Shown piece after piece: positions 38,557 to 47,407 of a DNA stretch of 64,000 bases; position 1 is the first letter of the stretch, and each line of letters opens with the position of its first letter. The notes under the pieces were generated by a model, which saw only the letters and a program-made list of their open reading frames with translations, searched no databases and was not told where the DNA came from. The translations under genes were made by a program, and so were the position numbers. The stretch is from CAYZFD01 sp964477735 (lineage in GTDB: Bacteria > Bacteroidota > Bacteroidia > Flavobacteriales > Flavobacteriaceae), in assembly GCA_964477735.1 (NCBI GenBank), contig CAYZFD010000003.1, positions 9,330 through 73,329 on the forward strand, given 5' to 3'.

Positions 38557-38973
38557 TTATTTTAGAAAACTTTGAATGGCCAAGGCATAGCTCTGCAGGC
38601 CAAAACCCAGGATAAGTCCTTTGGCGTGTGCTGTCACAAAAGATTGATGTCGAAAATCTTCTCTAGCAAAAGTATTAGAAATGTGAACTTCTATCACGGG
38701 GGTCTCAATGGCTTTAATGGCATCGCCAATGCCAACAGAAGTGTGGGTATAGGCCGCAGCATTTAAGATAATTCCGTCGTATGAAAACCCGACTTTGTGA
38801 AGCTGGTCGATGATTTCTCCCTCAATGTTAGACTGAAAATAAGTCAACTCTACTGATGGAAATTGCTTTTGTAAATCTGAAAAATAGTCCTCAAAAGTTT
38901 GATGCCCGTAAATACCTGGTTCTCGAGTGCCCAATAAATTTAAATTAGGGCCATTAAGGATGCATAGTTTCAT
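38557..38973 (-). CDS. aroQ: type II 3-dehydroquinate dehydratase
   Basis: The third step of the shikimate pathway. The 138-aa protein has LNGPNLNLLGTREPGIYG with the catalytic Tyr and Arg loop, NAAAYTHTSVGIGDAI, and VIEVHISNTFAREDFR. It is a dodecameric cytosolic enzyme. The ATG at 38973 is preferred over a TTG one codon earlier. Confidence 0.96.
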   Translation of the reverse strand: MKLCILNGPNLNLLGTREPGIYGHQTFEDYFSDLQKQFPSVELTYFQSNIEGEIIDQLHKVGFSYDGIILNAAAYTHTSVGIGDAIKAIETPVIEVHISNTFAREDFRHQSFVTAHAKGLILGFGLQSYALAIQSFLK

Positions 38974-39075
38974 CAATAAAGTTTTGGTAAAAATAATGCT
39001 TTAATTCAAATCCATAAAATAACCATTCAATAACATTTGAAAGCAAACAAAACCATTGCTTTATGAACCTAAGCA

Positions 39076-39106
39076 TTGAATGAAAGCTTAAAATCTTTTA
39101 CTTTTG
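39076..39106 (+). promoter_or_regulatory. xerD promoter, start at or next to the ATG
   Basis: TTG (39076-39078), 20 bases, then TACTTTTG (39099-39106). The expected transcript start is 39110-39114, while the ATG is at 39110. This suggests a leaderless mRNA. Confidence 0.55.
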
Positions 39107-39109
39107 AGC

Positions 39110-40015
39110 ATGAAATGGACGGAGGCAATAACTGATTATAAAAACTTCCTGAGGTTAGAGCGTGGTTATAGTCCAAACACGGTCAACGGTTATCTGTTTG
39201 ACGTACGAAGATTAGTGCGCTATTTGGAAGAAAATGCGTTGATTTTAGGCCCTCAAAGTATTGGAAGCGAAAGTATTCGTCAGTTTATTTATCACATTTC
39301 AAAAACTTTAAAGCCTTCCTCACAGCTTAGAATTCTTTCAGGTTTAAGAGGTTTTTTTGAATTCCTAATTCTTGAAGGCATTCGCTCCGAAAATCCTTGT
39401 AAATCGATAGAAGCACCAAAACTGGGCACCTATCTCCCAAATACCCTTAGTTTGGAAGAAATTGATTTAATCATTTCAGTTGCAGACATCTCCAAGCCAC
39501 AAGGCCTCAGAAACAGGGCGATGATAGAAGTATTATATAGTTGTGGGCTTAGAGTAAGCGAACTCATAAGTCTCAGAATTTCTGATCTTTTTTTTAACGA
39601 GGGATTGATTCAGGTGATTGGAAAGGGAAACAAACAACGTTATGTTCCCATTAGTGAATGGGCCAAAACCTATATAGAAGCTTATCGCAGTGAAATTAGA
39701 AATCAGCAAAAAGTGTTTTCAAAAGACAAAGATATCTTGTTTTTAAACCGCAATGGCAAAGCACTGAGTCGCGCCATGCTGTTCACGATTGTTAACCATC
39801 TGGCGTCTGATGCAGGTATTAAGAAAAAAATTAGTCCTCACACTTTGCGACATTCTTTTGCAACGCATTTGTTGGAAAATGGTGCAGATTTGTTAACCAT
39901 TCAGCAAATGCTTGGCCATGAAAACATCACCACCACTGAGCGCTATTTACACATGAGCAGAAAACATTTAGAAACCCTGTTGACAAAATTTCATCCAAGA
40001 TCGAGCGTCAACTAG
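39110..40015 (+). CDS. xerD: XerD-type tyrosine recombinase
   Basis: The 301-aa protein has the N-terminal SAM-like core-binding domain (YKNFLRLERGYSPNTVNGYL) and a catalytic domain with Arg in YSCGLRVSELISLR, Lys in IGKGNKQRYVPI, HTLRHSFATHLL, LGHENITTTERYLHMS with the nucleophile Tyr. Size and the absence of phage or element neighbours suggest the housekeeping chromosome-dimer recombinase rather than an integrase. Its TAG interlocks with the stop of the convergent response regulator. Confidence 0.92.
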   Translation: MKWTEAITDYKNFLRLERGYSPNTVNGYLFDVRRLVRYLEENALILGPQSIGSESIRQFIYHISKTLKPSSQLRILSGLRGFFEFLILEGIRSENPCKSIEAPKLGTYLPNTLSLEEIDLIISVADISKPQGLRNRAMIEVLYSCGLRVSELISLRISDLFFNEGLIQVIGKGNKQRYVPISEWAKTYIEAYRSEIRNQQKVFSKDKDILFLNRNGKALSRAMLFTIVNHLASDAGIKKKISPHTLRHSFATHLLENGADLLTIQQMLGHENITTTERYLHMSRKHLETLLTKFHPRSSVN

Positions 40016-40722
40016 GAAACGTTTTTTTGAACGGTTAGCCGAAAACCTTCACCATGGACATTAACGATTTCAACGTTAGGGTCTTTTTTAAAGTGCTTTC
40101 TAATTTTTGCAATATAGACATCCATACTTCGAGACGTAAAGTAGGTGTCTTCTTTCCAAATTTTGTTCAGTGCGAGCTCCCTAGGCATTAAATCATTGAG
40201 GTAAAGCAAAAGAAGTTTTAACAATTCATTCTCTTTTGGAGAAAGTTTTATAGGACTTTCATCCTTATACTTTAGATGCCTAAGTTTGGTATTGAGTGTG
40301 AATTGACCAATTTCAAACAAAAACTGATGGCTATTTGCTGGAGGTGTCAACTCACGCCTACGCAGCATAGATCTAATTTTCAACATCAACACTTCTGTGT
40401 CGAAAGGTTTGGTGAGATAATCATCTGCACCCAACTGAAATCCTTTAAGCACATCTTCTTTCATGGATTTGGCGGTGAGGAAAATTAATGGAATTTCTTT
40501 ATCGGCAGCCCGAATTTCAGCAGCTAAGGTAAATCCGTCCTTATAGGGCATCATCACATCTAAGATACAAAGGTCGAAAGTGTTTTTTTTAAACTTTTCA
40601 ATCCCTTCTAAACCATTTCTTGCCAAAGTCACATCAAACGAACTCATGATGAGATAGTCGCGCAAAATCAAACCAAAGTTATTGTCATCCTCGACAAGTA
40701 GTATTTTTTTATTGTTTTGCAT
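40012..40722 (-). CDS. rprY: OmpR-family response regulator, RprY-like
   Basis: The 236-aa protein has a receiver domain (acidic pair EDD near 12, phospho-Asp in CILDVMMPYKDG, Thr and Lys in FLTAKS and LTKPFD) and a C-terminal winged-helix DNA-binding domain ending VNVHGEGFRLTV. It lies 5 bases after the sensor kinase gene. The name RprY is by resemblance to the Bacteroides RprX/RprY pair; the regulon is unknown. Confidence 0.88.
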   Translation of the reverse strand: MQNNKKILLVEDDNNFGLILRDYLIMSSFDVTLARNGLEGIEKFKKNTFDLCILDVMMPYKDGFTLAAEIRAADKEIPLIFLTAKSMKEDVLKGFQLGADDYLTKPFDTEVLMLKIRSMLRRRELTPPANSHQFLFEIGQFTLNTKLRHLKYKDESPIKLSPKENELLKLLLLYLNDLMPRELALNKIWKEDTYFTSRSMDVYIAKIRKHFKKDPNVEIVNVHGEGFRLTVQKNVS

Positions 40723-40727
40723 AAAAG

Positions 40728-42314
40728 CTATTTTTCGGGGTTAAGTGGAAGTTTGATCACAAATTTACTACCTTTTTTTATTTCACTTTCAACAGCAATT
40801 GTGCCATGGTGCATATCGACAATTTGTTTCACATAAGATAGGCCTAAACCATGGCCTTTAACGTTGTGAATATTTCCAGATGTTTGCCTATAAAATTTAT
40901 TAAAAATTCTTTTCTTAACTGAGGGGGGCATCCCTATTCCTTTGTCAGTAATGGTCACCCAAATAAAAGATTCATCACTTTGCGTAAGCACATCTATCAC
41001 CGGAGTTTTGTCGGAATACTTAATGGCATTTTCTAAAATATTAATCCAAACATTCGTGAGGTGTGGACCAGAGCCAAGCACCCCATCTTGACTGGCTTCA
41101 AAACTGGTGCTCAAAACGCTGTTTTGGCTTTCAAAAATAAGCCTGAGATGATCTATCGCATCATGCAAAAGTGCATGAACACCAACAGGTTCTTGTTGTA
41201 GTTCTATCTCCCTTCTTTCCAACTGAGAAATGCGCAAAACATTTTCTACCTGAATGTGCATTCTCTTGTTTTCTTCACGAATCATGTTCAGGTACTGCAA
41301 ACGTTTGTTGGCATCGTTTTGAACAGTTGTATTATTGAAAGCATCCAAAGCCAAATTGATGGTTGCAATGGGTGTTTTGAATTCGTGTGTCATGTTGTTG
41401 ATGAAATCAGATTTCACTTCTGAAATCTTTTTTTGCCGAAGCAACTGGTAAATCGCACTACTAAATGTGACAATGATGATGAAAATGAAAAGGATAGACA
41501 TCACAGCAGTTCCCATAATCGATCTTCGTAAGAATCGATCTTGGTCGGGAAAAGAAACCCGAAGATCGTATGTGCTATTTCCGTTTTCTGTGACAAACAA
41601 GGGAGTTTCAAAAAAATTGTTGTCACTTGAGAGATTGAAGTTTTCAGAGCCAATTTTGGTTGGATACACGCCCTCAAAAACCCTATACTCGAATGGTAAA
41701 TTGAGATCTCGAATCGCAAACTCATTTCTTAGCAACAGATCCAACTCAATGGTTGTCAGTCTTTTATGAATAGGTCTGTTGGCCGCCACATTTTGAAAAA
41801 TTGCGGCGTATTTAGCCTGATCCATCAACGAAAGACGATCGATGCGTTGTAGCCTTTCAATTGAACTCATCGACTTCATTTCCTCTTCAAAACTTTCGTC
41901 AATGATGGTTGTGGATTGTATTTGTTTATAATCTTTAATAGAAGTCGTGTCGATGAACTTGGGATCAAACAAAGACAATGAAATGTTATAATCCTCTTCA
42001 AGTAAACCATGTGCATAGACATAGGTTTTGTTGGTGCTCTCATTTCGATCTACATATTGAAATAAGGCCGTAATCTCTGATGCCTTAGGCGCTTGAATGC
42101 TATCTCGAAGTTTTTGGTAAACAGCAATATAGTCTCTCAATTCTCGCTGTTGAATTTGTTCTGAAACAGCTCGTAGCGCTTGGTTAATATTAAGAGAAAA
42201 TTGACGGGCTTTGTTGTCGAAAGTAGTTTGAATCCAAAATCCTTGAACAAAAATAATCCCAACGAGTGCTAAACTCATTAGAAAAACCAGAATTTTAAAA
42301 ACTTTTTTATTCAT
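40728..42314 (-). CDS. rprX: sensor histidine kinase, RprX-like
   Basis: The 528-aa protein has two transmembrane helices (about 7-27 and 268-290) around a periplasmic sensor region of about 240 residues. The kinase part has FINNMTHEFKTPIATINLA with the phospho-His, N-box WINILENAIKYSD, G1 TDKGIGMP and G2 GHGLGLSYVKQ. No HAMP domain stands out. Its partner regulator is the next gene. Confidence 0.9.
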   Translation of the reverse strand: MNKKVFKILVFLMSLALVGIIFVQGFWIQTTFDNKARQFSLNINQALRAVSEQIQQRELRDYIAVYQKLRDSIQAPKASEITALFQYVDRNESTNKTYVYAHGLLEEDYNISLSLFDPKFIDTTSIKDYKQIQSTTIIDESFEEEMKSMSSIERLQRIDRLSLMDQAKYAAIFQNVAANRPIHKRLTTIELDLLLRNEFAIRDLNLPFEYRVFEGVYPTKIGSENFNLSSDNNFFETPLFVTENGNSTYDLRVSFPDQDRFLRRSIMGTAVMSILFIFIIIVTFSSAIYQLLRQKKISEVKSDFINNMTHEFKTPIATINLALDAFNNTTVQNDANKRLQYLNMIREENKRMHIQVENVLRISQLERREIELQQEPVGVHALLHDAIDHLRLIFESQNSVLSTSFEASQDGVLGSGPHLTNVWINILENAIKYSDKTPVIDVLTQSDESFIWVTITDKGIGMPPSVKKRIFNKFYRQTSGNIHNVKGHGLGLSYVKQIVDMHHGTIAVESEIKKGSKFVIKLPLNPEK

Positions 42315-42338
42315 CCTATGGCATCAAAAATACAACAA

Positions 42339-42944
42339 TTAAGAACGGCGTAAAGCATCACTGTTGGCCCGATTCAACAACTGCTGATGAATGCCTATTA
42401 AATGCTTTTCCGTTTCTGATTTATCTTCATTGTGAAGTACAAAATCTGCCAATGGAATTTTTTTGTCGTCGAGCCATTGAGAACGCATTCGTTTTAAAAC
42501 CCAATCTTTAGTCACATTTTGTCTTTCCAACACCCTCTGAATTCTAACTGCCTCAGGGGCAACAACCAAAATTGTGGCATCAAAAAGAGCATCTGCACCC
42601 GTTTCAAACAAAATAGCAGCTTCTTGCACCACATAGGGCGCCTCTTGAAGACCATACCAATGATCGAAATCTTGACGAACTACAGGGTGCACAAGTCTAT
42701 TAAGACTTTCTAGCATGGCAGCAGACGAAAAAACCTGCTTGCTCATCAATTCAGTGTTGATGATTTGATCTTTGATCACTTCAACGCCAAACAACCGATT
42801 TATCGCTTTAGAAAGTGTCATTTTCGTTGCCATTAGTGTTTTGGCGCGTTCATCAGCAAAATACACAGGAATACCCCACTGCTGAAGCAGTTTTGCAACT
42901 GTAGTTTTACCACTGCCAATGCCACCTGTGAGCCCTACTTTCAT
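42339..42944 (-). CDS. coaE: dephospho-CoA kinase
   Basis: The last step of CoA synthesis. The 201-aa protein has the P-loop KVGLTGGIGSGKTTVAKLL at the N-terminus, VYFADERAK and HPVVRQDF. It overlaps the YbbR-like gene (ATGA). CoaBC is encoded 4.5 kb upstream in the same run. Confidence 0.95.
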   Translation of the reverse strand: MKVGLTGGIGSGKTTVAKLLQQWGIPVYFADERAKTLMATKMTLSKAINRLFGVEVIKDQIINTELMSKQVFSSAAMLESLNRLVHPVVRQDFDHWYGLQEAPYVVQEAAILFETGADALFDATILVVAPEAVRIQRVLERQNVTKDWVLKRMRSQWLDDKKIPLADFVLHNEDKSETEKHLIGIHQQLLNRANSDALRRS

Positions 42945-43903
42945 TGAATATTTTTCGAAATAAGAAGTTTTGAATGTTTATCTGAAATTTCAATTTGCCC
43001 AACCCCAACAGGCGATTGAAACAACTCAAGTGGCAAATGCCCATTAACATCAAGTTTCATAAAATCTGCCACAACTCGAAAATCATTCGGTTTAATGGTT
43101 TTAATTTCTTCAAAACCACTAACAAACTTTATCTTAACTGCTGAGGGGAAGAGTGTCGCCTCAACATCTGGCGGTAGGTTTATGATTTCTACAGGAACCT
43201 CAATAATTCCCTCTGTGAATCGCTCCACTTGCAGTTTTAAAACGATTTTAGGAGGGCTCAAAGAAGCTAATAATCCCAATTGCTGTGGCCTAACCATAGC
43301 GATTTCTTCTACACTTTGGTCAAGGGCCTCTAAATTTAGAGGATCAAGTCTAAGAAAATGAATCGTATCAATTTCAGTTGCACTTCCCTTAATTGTTATG
43401 CTGTCTGGAAAAATTTCAAGTTCGTTTTTAGACCGAAATCCTTGGGAAAATGAAATGGGGTGGTCATAGATCAATGGTACTTTCTTCGTATAAGCCCTAG
43501 TTATAGGCAAAAAGAAGGTGTCTTGAGCGATAGAATTTACGTTAACATTTCCAGGTAAATGTTGTTGAATTTGTAACAGCAACTGGCTTTGACTTAGAAA
43601 ATATCTGTTTTTAATTTGATAGGCCGAACGCACCTCAACAGGCATTTTTTTTTCGATCAATTGATGCCAAAACAACCTGTACCCACTAGCGGTTACCGCC
43701 ACTGAAACTTGTGATTTCATATCAGTTTTCGAGAGCAATTGATTTGGCGCTAAACCTGTAAACACTAATGGAACAGAAATTACGGTGGTGTAGGATTTGG
43801 CCAGCTGATTGGTGAGCCACATCAAAAAAGATAGGCTGATGAACAAAGCCAACAGCCTAGACCGATTTTTATTTACGTTTTTATGTTTTTTTTTGTGCAG
43901 CAT
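42941..43903 (-). CDS. YbbR/CdaR-like membrane-anchored protein
   Basis: The 320-aa protein has one N-terminal membrane helix (about 16-36, LLALFISLSFLMWLTNQLA) and a long periplasmic region with YbbR-like repeats (for example VPLVFTGLAPNQLL, VPVEIINLPPDVEATLFPSAVKIKF). Known: in Gram-positives such proteins regulate the diadenylate cyclase CdaA. No cdaA is next to it here, so the regulatory role is unproved. It precedes coaE, 4-base overlap. Confidence 0.8.
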   Translation of the reverse strand: MLHKKKHKNVNKNRSRLLALFISLSFLMWLTNQLAKSYTTVISVPLVFTGLAPNQLLSKTDMKSQVSVAVTASGYRLFWHQLIEKKMPVEVRSAYQIKNRYFLSQSQLLLQIQQHLPGNVNVNSIAQDTFFLPITRAYTKKVPLIYDHPISFSQGFRSKNELEIFPDSITIKGSATEIDTIHFLRLDPLNLEALDQSVEEIAMVRPQQLGLLASLSPPKIVLKLQVERFTEGIIEVPVEIINLPPDVEATLFPSAVKIKFVSGFEEIKTIKPNDFRVVADFMKLDVNGHLPLELFQSPVGVGQIEISDKHSKLLISKNIQ

Positions 43904-43946
43904 TTAGGCCTAAGATGTAATCAAAAATACATCAAAAAACCCAATC

Positions 43947-44765
43947 TTATTCTTGGTTTTCAAAGAACTCCATCACCTGCTCACTCACGCCCATATTAGA
44001 AAACCCTCCATCATTATAGAGGTTTTGTAGGGTGACACGCTTTGTTAGATCGGAAAAGAGACTAACGGTATAATTGGCACAATCAAGAGCTGTTGCATTC
44101 CCCAATGGCGACATTTTTTCGGCATATGCAATAAAACCATCAAATCCTTTTACTCCTTTTCCTGCGGTGGTGGGGGTTGGAGATTGGGAGATGGTGTTGA
44201 CCCGAACTTTTTTGTTTTTACCAAAGAAATAACCAAAACTACGGGCAATTGACTCCAAATAAGCCTTATTGTCGGCCATGTCATTATAGTCTGGGAAAAC
44301 ACGTTGTGCAGCCATATAACTCAAGGCCACAATACTACCCCACTCATTCATGGCATCGGATTGATAAAGGGTTTGCATTAACTTATGAAAAGAAACTGCT
44401 GAAACATCCCAACCTTTAGTCATCCATTCATGGTTAAGATCAGTGTAATGACGTCCCTTTCTTACATTCACTGACATGCCAATTGAATGCAATACAAAAT
44501 CGATCTTTCCGCCCAAAACTTCCATGGATTCGTCAATTAATTTTTGAAGATCTTCAACAGAAGTAGCATCTGCAGGAATTACCTTGGCGTTTGTTTTTTC
44601 TGCAAGTTCATTGATGGTCCCCATCCGCAAAGCAATTGGTGCATTGGTAAGTACAAATTTTCCACCTTCTTCGTGCACCCTCTCGGCTGTTTTCCAGGCA
44701 ATTGAATTGGAATCTAATGCCCCAAAAATAATTCCCCTTTTTCCTTTTAGTAAGTTATATGACAT
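43947..44765 (-). CDS. fabI: enoyl-[acyl-carrier-protein] reductase
   Basis: FabI reduces the enoyl-ACP in each cycle of fatty-acid synthesis. The 272-aa SDR-type enzyme has the FabI nucleotide motif GIIFGALDSNSIAWKTAERV, LHSIGMSVN, and the catalytic YNDMADNK (Tyr-x6-Lys). It follows recN by 28 bases, with a -7 box in between. Likely target of triclosan-type inhibitors by family. Confidence 0.95.
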   Translation of the reverse strand: MSYNLLKGKRGIIFGALDSNSIAWKTAERVHEEGGKFVLTNAPIALRMGTINELAEKTNAKVIPADATSVEDLQKLIDESMEVLGGKIDFVLHSIGMSVNVRKGRHYTDLNHEWMTKGWDVSAVSFHKLMQTLYQSDAMNEWGSIVALSYMAAQRVFPDYNDMADNKAYLESIARSFGYFFGKNKKVRVNTISQSPTPTTAGKGVKGFDGFIAYAEKMSPLGNATALDCANYTVSLFSDLTKRVTLQNLYNDGGFSNMGVSEQVMEFFENQE

Positions 44766-44782
44766 TTGTATTGTTTTGCTGG

Positions 44783-44790
44783 CAAAGATA
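44783..44790 (-). promoter_or_regulatory. -7 box between recN and fabI
   Basis: Minus strand TATCTTTG, 18 bases before the fabI ATG. No good -33 element; a secondary internal start is possible. Confidence 0.4.
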
Positions 44791-44793
44791 AAA

Positions 44794-46446
44794 CTAATTC
44801 ACCAACTCCCGTGCGTGCTGAATGGCAGTTTCGCTGGGCGAATCTCCGTCGAGCATTTGAGCAAGTTCTTTGATGCGTTCTTCACGATCCAAAACCTTAA
44901 GATGAGAAGTTGTTTTGCCTTGATTTTCTTGCTTAAAAATTTTCAATTGTTGATGACCCTTTGCAGCAATTTGAGGAGCATGGGTGATCACCAACAATTG
45001 CATAGATTCACTCATTTTCAAAAGCAATTGCCCTATGTTGTGTGAAACTTCTCCCGAAACTCCTGTGTCGATCTCATCTAAGATTAGGGTTGGAAGCTGT
45101 ATATTTTGCGCCATTATAGATTTTATCACCAACATGATTCTGGATTGTTCTCCTCCAGAAGCCACTTTTTTTAGGGGTGCAAAATCAACCCCTTTGTTGG
45201 CAGAAAACAACACTTCCAAGGTTTGTTTTCCAAACAAATTAAATTCTTGAGAATTTTGAAAGTCAAATTTCATTGAGGCATTTTTAATCCCAAGTAAAGA
45301 CAATTGACTTACAATGTTAGAGGCCAAATCGTTGGCAACATTCAAACGTTTTTTTGACAGCTGTTGAGCGTCATTTTCTAGTTTTGAGAACAACTCTTCC
45401 TGAACCCTCTTCAGTTCAGTAATACGAGAATCTAGGCTAATGTTTTGATCACACAGTACGGCGAGCTCTGATTTCACTCGAAGTAATTCTGTAATACTGT
45501 TCACTTGGTGTTTCTTTTGAAGCGCATAAAGATTCTGAAGCTTTTCTTGAAGTAATTGTAGTCGAGCAGGATCATCAACAACCTGATCAGCTTGAGATTC
45601 TAATTCATTTCTAAGGTCATCTAATTCTAACCAACAACTTTGAATTCTGGTGTAGATTTCTTGAAGTCTTGGCGAAATGTTTTGAATTCGTTGTAGATTG
45701 TTTCGCACCAATGCCAATTGGTCAAGGATGCCATGCTCTTCAATTTCTAGGATTTGTTGTCCACTCACCAAGGCCTCTTTTATTTCTTCAGACTGATCGA
45801 GTGCTTGCACTTCAGTTTCCCAAATTTCTTGTTGCCCCTCTTTTAGTTGGGCTTGCACCAATTCGTCAAATAAAAATTGATGATAACTCAGGTCTTGTTT
45901 GGCAGATTCTTGTGAAGCCAATAGTTGCGTTAAAGCTTTTTCGTTATTTCTATACGCTTTTAAATTCGATTGAAAACCAGCCAATAAAGTTTCATTTTTG
46001 GCTACAGAGTCAATGAGATGAAAATGAAAGTTAGTATCTATAAGTTGACGACTTTGAAACTGGGTGTGAATGTCAATGAGTTGTTCACCAACGTCTTTCA
46101 TTAGTTCAAGAGTCACTGGTGAATCGTTGATGAAAGCCCGAGATTTGCCACTGGGAAGTATCTCTCGCCTAAGAATGGTTTCGTTTTCAAAGTCAATCTC
46201 CTCTCTTTTAAATAGTAATTCAAGCTTCGGAGAAGCTAACCAAATGGTGATTTCAACCACACATTTTTTTTCAGCATTTCTTAAAGCACTTCGGTCTGCG
46301 CGCTGTCCCAAGGCTAGAGATAGTGCGTCGAGCAATATAGACTTCCCCGCTCCAGTTTCACCTGTTAGCGAAGTAAATCCTTGGTTGAATTCCATTTCTA
46401 GATCTTCAATCAAAGCAAAGTTTTGTATGCTTATGGCCCTTAGCAA
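44794..46446 (-). CDS. recN: DNA repair protein RecN
   Basis: An SMC-like ATPase for double-strand break repair. The 550-aa protein has Walker A TGETGAGKSILLDALSLALG near 28, a long coiled-coil arm, and the ABC signature/Walker B segment KVASGGEQSRIMLVIKS ... PTLILDEIDTG near 455. The start is a TTG at 46446: it is the only start that keeps the conserved first strand (LRAISIQNFALIEDL), since a stop codon lies upstream with no ATG between. Confidence 0.95.
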   Translation of the reverse strand: MLRAISIQNFALIEDLEMEFNQGFTSLTGETGAGKSILLDALSLALGQRADRSALRNAEKKCVVEITIWLASPKLELLFKREEIDFENETILRREILPSGKSRAFINDSPVTLELMKDVGEQLIDIHTQFQSRQLIDTNFHFHLIDSVAKNETLLAGFQSNLKAYRNNEKALTQLLASQESAKQDLSYHQFLFDELVQAQLKEGQQEIWETEVQALDQSEEIKEALVSGQQILEIEEHGILDQLALVRNNLQRIQNISPRLQEIYTRIQSCWLELDDLRNELESQADQVVDDPARLQLLQEKLQNLYALQKKHQVNSITELLRVKSELAVLCDQNISLDSRITELKRVQEELFSKLENDAQQLSKKRLNVANDLASNIVSQLSLLGIKNASMKFDFQNSQEFNLFGKQTLEVLFSANKGVDFAPLKKVASGGEQSRIMLVIKSIMAQNIQLPTLILDEIDTGVSGEVSHNIGQLLLKMSESMQLLVITHAPQIAAKGHQQLKIFKQENQGKTTSHLKVLDREERIKELAQMLDGDSPSETAIQHARELVN

Positions 46447-46516
46447 AGTGTCTAAATATTTATCAAATATAGAGCAGAATTAAATGGAATCAAACCCCAA
46501 TAATCTTTTGAAAATA

Positions 46517-47407
46517 TTAAAAACGAATGTTATTCCATTTAGAAGAAAAGAAGGGTGCTACTTTATTGAGCATGGCCACCAAATCTTTTACAGGGACTTT
46601 AGGTCCTGCACTAAAAGTTTGAAAAATCTCGTCAGCTTTGGCTTCAAAAAAAGTTTGCGTTAAAAAGGCTCCAGGTCTTCGCCGATCGAGATCGGTGAAA
46701 GTCATCAAGCTTTGGGCCATGACTTGCTTGGCTTCAAGAGGGTTGCTGTGCATCACATCCATTCCATTTCGGTGATACTGATAATTGACTGAGCGCAATT
46801 CCTGAAAAGTATTCGACAACACATTTTCTGCCAACCAATATCGATTTCTTCGACCATCGGAGGGACTCCAACCTGTAAAACCGCTTTGTTGTGCTAAACC
46901 AGCGATTTGTTGGGCTTTTTCGAAATAATTGGTGCCTCCCAAAGGTGCGAAAGAATCAGCATCCATTCCCAAGGCGTAATAAACATAAAACGAGAGCAAT
47001 GAAACCAGGTTAGATTCAAAGGCATTGGCATTGAATATGAGCGGCTGAAATTCCACATATTTAAAGTTGAAATTATCGTCTTTAAAATTCAATAATGATG
47101 ATTGGTAGGTGGAATTGTAAATAGGTCTATAGGATTGAATCTGCAGGGAAGCAGAAAATTGATCGTTTTCGTAGGCTGTCACACTTATAAAAAGATCCAT
47201 TTCTATTTTTTCGTGCTCGTCTAACGAAAGTTCTGTCCAAGCAGTTTGGTTTAAAAAATCAGCAAGGGCACGTTCTAAGGTTTTAAAAACTTGTTGATTG
47301 GTTTGGCTAACCAAGTCCGCATTCACTTCTACCCTACACTTAAGTTCTTGAGCATAACCAGTAATCGCAAACATAAATAACGTTAAAAACAGTAGGCGTT
47401 TTATCAT
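46517..47407 (-). CDS. porD: PorD (DUF4835) type IX secretion-associated protein
   Basis: The 296-aa protein has a signal peptide (IKRLLFLTLFMFAITGYAQ) and the DUF4835 layout: ELKCRVEVNADLVSQTNQQVF near the start, SLLSFYVYYALGMDADSFAPLGG in the middle and VKDLVAMLNKVAP near the end. Known: PorD is linked to T9SS in Porphyromonas. It overlaps coaBC by 4 bases (ATGA). Confidence 0.88.
   Translation of the reverse strand: MIKRLLFLTLFMFAITGYAQELKCRVEVNADLVSQTNQQVFKTLERALADFLNQTAWTELSLDEHEKIEMDLFISVTAYENDQFSASLQIQSYRPIYNSTYQSSLLNFKDDNFNFKYVEFQPLIFNANAFESNLVSLLSFYVYYALGMDADSFAPLGGTNYFEKAQQIAGLAQQSGFTGWSPSDGRRNRYWLAENVLSNTFQELRSVNYQYHRNGMDVMHSNPLEAKQVMAQSLMTFTDLDRRRPGAFLTQTFFEAKADEIFQTFSAGPKVPVKDLVAMLNKVAPFFSSKWNNIRF

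Noticed and set aside
39110..40015. Integrase marking a genomic island
   Set aside because: No tRNA, att repeats, phage or transfer genes nearby; size and sequence fit housekeeping XerD.
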